From CBFIJI01 sp965662885 (GTDB lineage: Bacteria > Bacteroidota > Bacteroidia > Flavobacteriales > Flavobacteriaceae), in the NCBI GenBank assembly GCA_965662885.1, contig CBFIJI010000037.1, positions 1 through 17,389 on the forward strand: a stretch of 17,389 nucleotides of DNA, read 5' to 3'. Both the position numbers and the translations under genes were made by a program. The notes beneath the pieces were generated by a model that made no database searches, was not told the origin of the DNA, and was given only the letters and a program-made list of their open reading frames with translations. Positions within the stretch are counted from its first letter, which is position 1; the number at the start of each line of letters is the position of its first letter. Below are positions 13,799 through 17,389 of this stretch, one piece after another.

Positions 13799-15072
13799 TA
13801 GTCATATTTATCTTTCCAACGATTTTTTAAAAAACTACGTATATTTTCTTCTCTTGAATTCTTTCCGGGGTCATAGAATTTTTCACCTTCAATTTTTTCA
13901 GGTAAAAAAGATTGGGCAACAAAATTATTCTCATAATCATGTGCATATTTATAGCCTTCGCCATAACCCAAATCCTTCATCAATTTTGTTGGTGCATTTC
14001 TCAGATGTAATGGAATTTCAAGATTTCCACTATTGGCAACAACTTCCTGTGCTTTATTGATGGCTTTATAGGCCGTATTACTTTTTGGGGAAGTGGCTAG
14101 ATAAATGACACATTCACTTAATAAAATTCTTCCCTCTGGATAGCCTACTGCACTAACGGCCTGAAAGGTGGCATTGGCAAGAACCATCGCTGTAGGGTTG
14201 GCAATTCCAATATCTTCTGCTGCTAGAATAAGTAAGCGACGGGCAATAAACTTAATATCCTCTCCAGCTGTGATCATTCGTGCCAACCAATAAACGGCTG
14301 CGTTGGGATCGCTGCCTCGAATGGATTTGATAAAGGCGGAGATAATATCGTAGTGAAAATCTCCATTTTTATCAAAATGGACACTGTTACTTTGTATGGT
14401 ATCTAAGACCAAACGGTTGGTTATTTTAAGTGGTCTTTCCGCGATTGATTGTACAATCAATTCCAAAATAGAAAGCATTTTTCGGGCATCTCCTCCACAA
14501 AGCTCTAACAGTGCTTCTTCTTCTTTTAGTTCAATTTTTTGTCGTTGTAGTAGTTGATCTGTTTTAAGGGTATGCTGAAGTATTTGACTTAAATCTTTAT
14601 GGCCTAAGGGATTGAGGGTATAGACTTGACATCTTGAAAGTAAGGCATTGATAACCTCAAAGCTTGGGTTTTCTGTAGTTGCCCCGATTAAGGTCACTGT
14701 CCCCTTTTCTACGGCGCCAAGAAGGGAGTCCTGCTGAGATTTACTAAACCGATGAATTTCATCGATAAAAAGAATGGGATTTTTACCACTAAATAAACCA
14801 CCACCTTGTTCCGCTTTTTGAATGATTTCCCTTATTTCTTTAACGCCAGCGTTGATGGCTGAAAGTTGATAAAAGGGACGTTCTCTCTCTTGAGCTAACA
14901 GATTGGCTAAGGTTGTTTTTCCTGTTCCTGGAGGGCCCCAAAAGAGGAGGGAAGGGAAGAGACCGTTGGCAATCATTTGTGTTAGTGCACCTTCTTTTCC
15001 CACAAGGTGTTCCTGACCGAAGTATTCGGAAAGCTTTTTGGGGCGCATACGTTCTGCCAGTGGTGTGTTCAT
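13795..15072 (-). CDS. rarA: Replication-associated recombination protein A (RarA/MgsA), AAA+ ATPase
   Basis: AAA+ ATPase related to clamp loaders, acting at stalled replication forks (E. coli RarA, eukaryotic WRNIP1/Mgs1). The 425 residues are near the usual length. Landmarks: N-terminal LAERMRPKKLSEYFGQEHLV (5-24), Walker A GPPGTGKT (46-53), Walker B LFIDEIHRF (101-109), sensor 1 with LIGATTENPSF (128-138), arginine-finger region LLSRCQ (144-149), and the family-typical GGDARKMLSILE sensor 2 region followed by the tetramerisation domain, with SIRGSDPNAAVYWLARMI and DLGYGEGYKYAHDY. ATG at 15070-15072. It follows rlmB by 19 bases on the same strand, so it probably belongs to the same transcript. 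Its stop codon overlaps the trkH stop on the other strand. Confidence 0.96.
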   Translation of the reverse strand: MNTPLAERMRPKKLSEYFGQEHLVGKEGALTQMIANGLFPSLLFWGPPGTGKTTLANLLAQERERPFYQLSAINAGVKEIREIIQKAEQGGGLFSGKNPILFIDEIHRFSKSQQDSLLGAVEKGTVTLIGATTENPSFEVINALLSRCQVYTLNPLGHKDLSQILQHTLKTDQLLQRQKIELKEEEALLELCGGDARKMLSILELIVQSIAERPLKITNRLVLDTIQSNSVHFDKNGDFHYDIISAFIKSIRGSDPNAAVYWLARMITAGEDIKFIARRLLILAAEDIGIANPTAMVLANATFQAVSAVGYPEGRILLSECVIYLATSPKSNTAYKAINKAQEVVANSGNLEIPLHLRNAPTKLMKDLGYGEGYKYAHDYENNFVAQSFLPEKIEGEKFYDPGKNSREENIRSFLKNRWKDKYDY

Positions 15073-15091
15073 TAATTAAATATAATTAATT

Positions 15092-15829
15092 TTAAACCGA
15101 TTGCCTCTGTCTAACCCATTCGTATAAAACGACAGCACAAGCTACAGATACATTTAAAGAAGCCACGGCATCTGTCATGGGGAGTTTTGCACTTTCAGAA
15201 AGTAATTTTAACAGTCCTTTTGAGATCCCTATATCTTCCGCTCCCATAATAATTGCTAGAGGTTCATTGAGCGTTTTGTCATAAATGGTCTCCGACGCTT
15301 TTTCTGTTATCCCAATTATTTTAACTTCATGCGCCTGCAACATATAAATTGCATCTTTAAGGTGGCTCACTTTGGCAATAGGAACTTTAAAGATTCCCCC
15401 TGCCGATGTTTTTACCACATCTCCATTTATTGGGGCACTCCCAGTGGTTGAAACAATTATACCTGCACAACCCGTAGCGGCAGCAGTTCGAATAATGGCT
15501 CCAAAATTTCGAGCATCTGTCACACCATCCAATAAAATAAATAGGGGATTACTTTCCTTTTCAAATGCAGCTTCAATAAGGGGTTCTAGATCCACCGTCT
15601 TGATCGGTGCAATTCGTGCGACTGCTCCTTGATGATTTTTTGCTGAAAAGCGTTGCAAGCGTTCTTCTGGCACATAACTGTGGGCAATATTATGCGTTCT
15701 AAGTTGATGAAGTAGTGATTCGAATAAAGGACTTTTATGTCCTTTTAATAACCAAACCTTGTCTAATGGTTTTTCAGCTTGGATGGCTTCTGAAATGGCT
15801 CTTAGTCCAAAAATTGTTATTGATTCCAT
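15092..15829 (-). CDS. rlmB: 23S rRNA (guanosine-2'-O-)-methyltransferase RlmB-like, SpoU family
   Basis: SPOUT methyltransferase; RlmB in E. coli modifies G2251 in the peptidyl-transferase centre of 23S rRNA. The 245 residues match RlmB well. The N-terminal substrate domain ends in the characteristic NHQGAVAR (65-72). The catalytic domain has motif 1 LLDGVTDARNFGAIIRTAAA (99-118, Asn108, Arg114), motif 2 IIMGAEDIGIS (193-203, Glu198) and motif 3 LPMTDAVASLNVSVACAVVL (216-235, Ser224, Asn226). I start at the ATG at 15827-15829; a longer frame from a GTG at 15856 would run through the promoter box. Upstream gene of the rlmB-rarA pair. The assignment to RlmB rather than a tRNA-specific relative rests on NHQG and length, and the substrate is not proven. 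Confidence 0.92.
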   Translation of the reverse strand: MESITIFGLRAISEAIQAEKPLDKVWLLKGHKSPLFESLLHQLRTHNIAHSYVPEERLQRFSAKNHQGAVARIAPIKTVDLEPLIEAAFEKESNPLFILLDGVTDARNFGAIIRTAAATGCAGIIVSTTGSAPINGDVVKTSAGGIFKVPIAKVSHLKDAIYMLQAHEVKIIGITEKASETIYDKTLNEPLAIIMGAEDIGISKGLLKLLSESAKLPMTDAVASLNVSVACAVVLYEWVRQRQSV

Positions 15830-15845
15830 GTTGTAATTCCTTCTG

Positions 15846-15853
15846 CAAAAGTA
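15846..15853 (-). promoter_or_regulatory. -7 box TACTTTTG of rlmB-rarA
   Basis: An exact TAnnTTTG match on the minus strand, 16 bases before the rlmB ATG; the predicted leader is about 12 bases. The box also shows that the GTG-initiated longer frame is not real. No clear -33 TTG. Confidence 0.55.
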
Positions 15854-15931
15854 CACTATTAATTTTCTGCATAATTATTTTTAATATCCCTGTTTTTTAT
15901 TCATCTTTTTAATAAAACTTTTTCTGACGGC

Positions 15932-15947
15932 AATTATATCCATAATT
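15932..15947. promoter_or_regulatory. Inverted repeat just upstream of the ASST-gene -7 box
   Basis: AATTAT-ATCC-ATAATT is a perfect 6-bp inverted repeat with a 4-base centre, ending 4 bases before the -7 box at 15952. That is the -33 to -7 spacer, a usual operator position. The AT-rich composition makes chance quite possible. Confidence 0.3.
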
Positions 15948-15951
15948 CATT

Positions 15952-15959
15952 TATTTTTG
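15952..15959 (+). promoter_or_regulatory. Candidate -7 box TATTTTTG for the gene at 16090
   Basis: An exact TAnnTTTG match on the plus strand, the only good one in the divergent region 15830-16089. It predicts a start near 15964 and a leader of about 126 bases, several times longer than any other leader here. The leader is pyrimidine-rich; I found no riboswitch fold or terminator in it. Confidence 0.45.
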
Positions 15960-16089
15960 TAGCGTACTTAAATATTAAAACCTGCCCCAAACAGATGTTT
16001 TTCTTATTTCATTTTTCTTTTTATTATATCCTAGGGTCCTGTTTTCCCTTTAAGTACTCTTCGCAAACTATATTTTTAACCCTTTATCT

Positions 16090-17389
16090 ATGAAACCTTT
16101 TTTCTTCTCTTTTTTTTGTGTTTTTATTTTTTTTTCGTGCAGTAAAATGCATAATTCTCCTTTACCATCCGAATACCCTATTGATTTATCTATTCTTGGT
16201 AATGGTACTTTAAGTGTATCTTCGGGCTCTTATGCTCGTGGTGTTTCCTTGTCCATTGCAGCAAATCCTGCCGATGGCTTTTATTTTAATCGATGGGAAG
16301 GTGATTTTATAAGTGAGGATAACCCACTTCAATTTGACGTGGATCAACCTTTAACCCTAAAAGCAATTTTTGCTCCTATTCCCCCCTTAAGTGATGAAGT
16401 TCTTATTTATACACCTAAGGGTATGGATGAACATCATGTTTTTATGATTGAAAACGGCGGTCTATCAGCCTATTTAGTGGATAAGACTGGGAAGCGACTT
16501 AAAACATGGGAATTTGATTCCCGTTTAGGTAATGATTTAGAATTGTTTCCTGATGGATCTTTGATTGGAATGTTTAAGTCGGAAAATACCAGCTTTGGTT
16601 TTGGAGGCTATGGTGGTATTTTAAAGCGATTTGATGCAAACGGTCAGTTACAATGGGAATATGAATTGAATACCCCTAATTTTCTAATGCATCATGATTT
16701 CACAGTACTTCCCAGCGGTAATATTTTGGCTCTTGTTTGGGAACGTATCCCTGCCGCTATGGCTTCAGCGGCTGGTATTTCAAGAACGTCTGATTTATTT
16801 ACAGAAAAAATTATTGAAATAAATCCTTCAAATAATACCATTGAATGGGAATGGCGCAGTTGGGATCATAAAATCCAAGATAAGGTTCCTAATGTTTCTA
16901 ATTTTGGAAATGTTTTTGAACAATTTCAAAAAATTGATATGAATTACACTTCCAATGAAAATGGGGACATTATGCATGCCAATGGTATTGAATACAATCC
17001 ACAAACAGATCAAATTTATATTAGTGTTAATTTTTATAGTGAAGTTTGGGTCATTGATCACAGTCTTACAACAGAGGAAGCAAAATCAGATTTAGGAGAT
17101 CTTATTTATCGTTTTGGTAACCCTTCGGCATATAAAGGGAATGGTGTTCGGCTGTTTTATAAAAACCACGATCCCAATTTAGTTACTTTAGACCCAACTA
17201 CTCTAGGTCACTTTATGATTTTTATGAATGGCTCTGAATCGGAACAGTCCATTGTTTATGACCTTGTTTTACCATCAAATTTTTTGAACAGTTCACAGCG
17301 CTTTAATCCACCTGTTATTGCTTGGTCTTTTACAGACCCAAGCCTTTACCATGGCAGAATTTCTGGTGTTCAACGTTTGTCCAATGGAA
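16090..17389 (+). CDS. Predicted lipoprotein with InlB-like repeat and arylsulfotransferase (ASST) domain, partial (C-terminus beyond the right edge)
   Basis: The frame is open from ATG at 16090-16092 to the right edge, 433 codons without a stop. Residues 1-16 are a Phe-rich hydrophobic signal (one Lys) followed by FFSC, a loose lipobox with Cys17; no acidic residues follow, so the surface-export signal known for flavobacterial lipoproteins is not evident. Residues about 30-96 resemble the divergent InlB B-repeat: GNGTLSV, YARGVSLSIAANPADGFYF, NRWEGDF, LKAIFAP. Residues about 105-433 resemble the six-bladed ASST propeller, which in known enzymes transfers sulfate from one phenol to another without PAPS. 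Matching active-site landmarks are HHDFTVLPSGN (201-211), HANGIEYNPQTDQIYIS (296-312), SEVWVIDHSLTTEEA (317-331), LIYRFGNPSAY (338-348) and NHDPN (359-363, candidate catalytic His360). The usual active-site Arg after the HxN motif appears to be Asn314. Substrate unknown; sulfotransferase activity is inference from family. Confidence 0.8.
   Translation, partial: MKPFFFSFFCVFIFFSCSKMHNSPLPSEYPIDLSILGNGTLSVSSGSYARGVSLSIAANPADGFYFNRWEGDFISEDNPLQFDVDQPLTLKAIFAPIPPLSDEVLIYTPKGMDEHHVFMIENGGLSAYLVDKTGKRLKTWEFDSRLGNDLELFPDGSLIGMFKSENTSFGFGGYGGILKRFDANGQLQWEYELNTPNFLMHHDFTVLPSGNILALVWERIPAAMASAAGISRTSDLFTEKIIEINPSNNTIEWEWRSWDHKIQDKVPNVSNFGNVFEQFQKIDMNYTSNENGDIMHANGIEYNPQTDQIYISVNFYSEVWVIDHSLTTEEAKSDLGDLIYRFGNPSAYKGNGVRLFYKNHDPNLVTLDPTTLGHFMIFMNGSESEQSIVYDLVLPSNFLNSSQRFNPPVIAWSFTDPSLYHGRISGVQRLSNG

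Noticed and set aside
13795..13860. Terminator between trkH and rarA from the TTTTTTAAAAAA palindrome near 13830
   Set aside because: It is inside the rarA coding end, has no GC stem and no following T-tract separate from the palindrome.
14060..14060. Plus-strand frame 13854-14060 antisense to the end of rarA
   Set aside because: It covers the conserved tetramerisation region of rarA, and no promoter or family similarity is visible.
15830..15856. 9-codon extension of rlmB from a GTG
   Set aside because: It reads through the -7 promoter box; the ATG at 15827-15829 gives the standard RlmB N-terminus.
15964..16089. A riboswitch or small RNA in the long leader of the ASST-like gene
   Set aside because: Only weak short pairings (such as AGGG/CCCT near 16032-16051) are visible, with no known aptamer core and no terminator or antiterminator pair.
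16828..17061. Minus-strand open frame of 77 codons near the right edge
   Set aside because: It is antisense to the long plus-strand ASST-like frame, which has clear family motifs throughout; this is its shadow.
1..17389. Mobile elements, CRISPR arrays, tRNA or rRNA genes
   Set aside because: I saw no transposase or integrase motifs, no regularly spaced direct repeats, no rRNA signature and no tRNA-like cloverleaf in the gaps.

Overview
The window comes from an AT-rich member of the Bacteroidota, most likely class Flavobacteriia. Four things point there. The primary sigma factor is short and lacks region 1.1. The two-residue promoter box TAnnTTTG recurs just upstream of genes, with almost no Shine-Dalgarno sequences. 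A PorT/SprT subunit of the type IX secretion system (T9SS) is present. The outer-membrane assembly protein is the lipoprotein form TamL. All identifications were made by eye, without database searches.

Layout. 1-5998 is a leftward housekeeping block: rpe (cut by the left edge), rpoD, pnp, rpsO, accD and fbaA, covering sugar-phosphate metabolism, transcription, RNA decay, translation and fatty-acid precursor supply. 6035-10827 is an envelope block: tamL (leftward), a SpoU-family rRNA methyltransferase (rightward), then porT and ubiE/menG (leftward, overlapping). 10947-13798 is a rightward potassium-uptake operon, trkA-trkH. 13795-15829 is a leftward rlmB-rarA pair (rRNA methylation, replication-fork maintenance). 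15830-16089 is a divergent intergenic region, the longest in the window. 16090 to the right edge is a large rightward open frame, cut by the edge, for a predicted lipoprotein with an InlB-like repeat domain and an arylsulfotransferase (ASST) propeller.

How the genes fit together. Most are core genes in small operons. Ten TAnnTTTG boxes lie in intergenic or leader sequence, usually 7-22 bases from the start codon, which implies very short leaders; ubiE is nearly leaderless. Two convergent gene pairs meet with 4 bases of gap or 4 bases of overlap and no room for a terminator. Only two convincing intrinsic terminators are visible, after rpoD and after pnp.

No mobile element, CRISPR array, tRNA or rRNA gene was seen, and no stretch over 300 bases lacks a gene. 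I see no clearly new multi-gene system. The points most worth a second look are the ASST-type lipoprotein at the right edge (poly-T signal peptide, changed active-site position, long leader), AccD without its zinc-binding cysteines, and the arginine next to the lipid-anchor cysteine of TamL.
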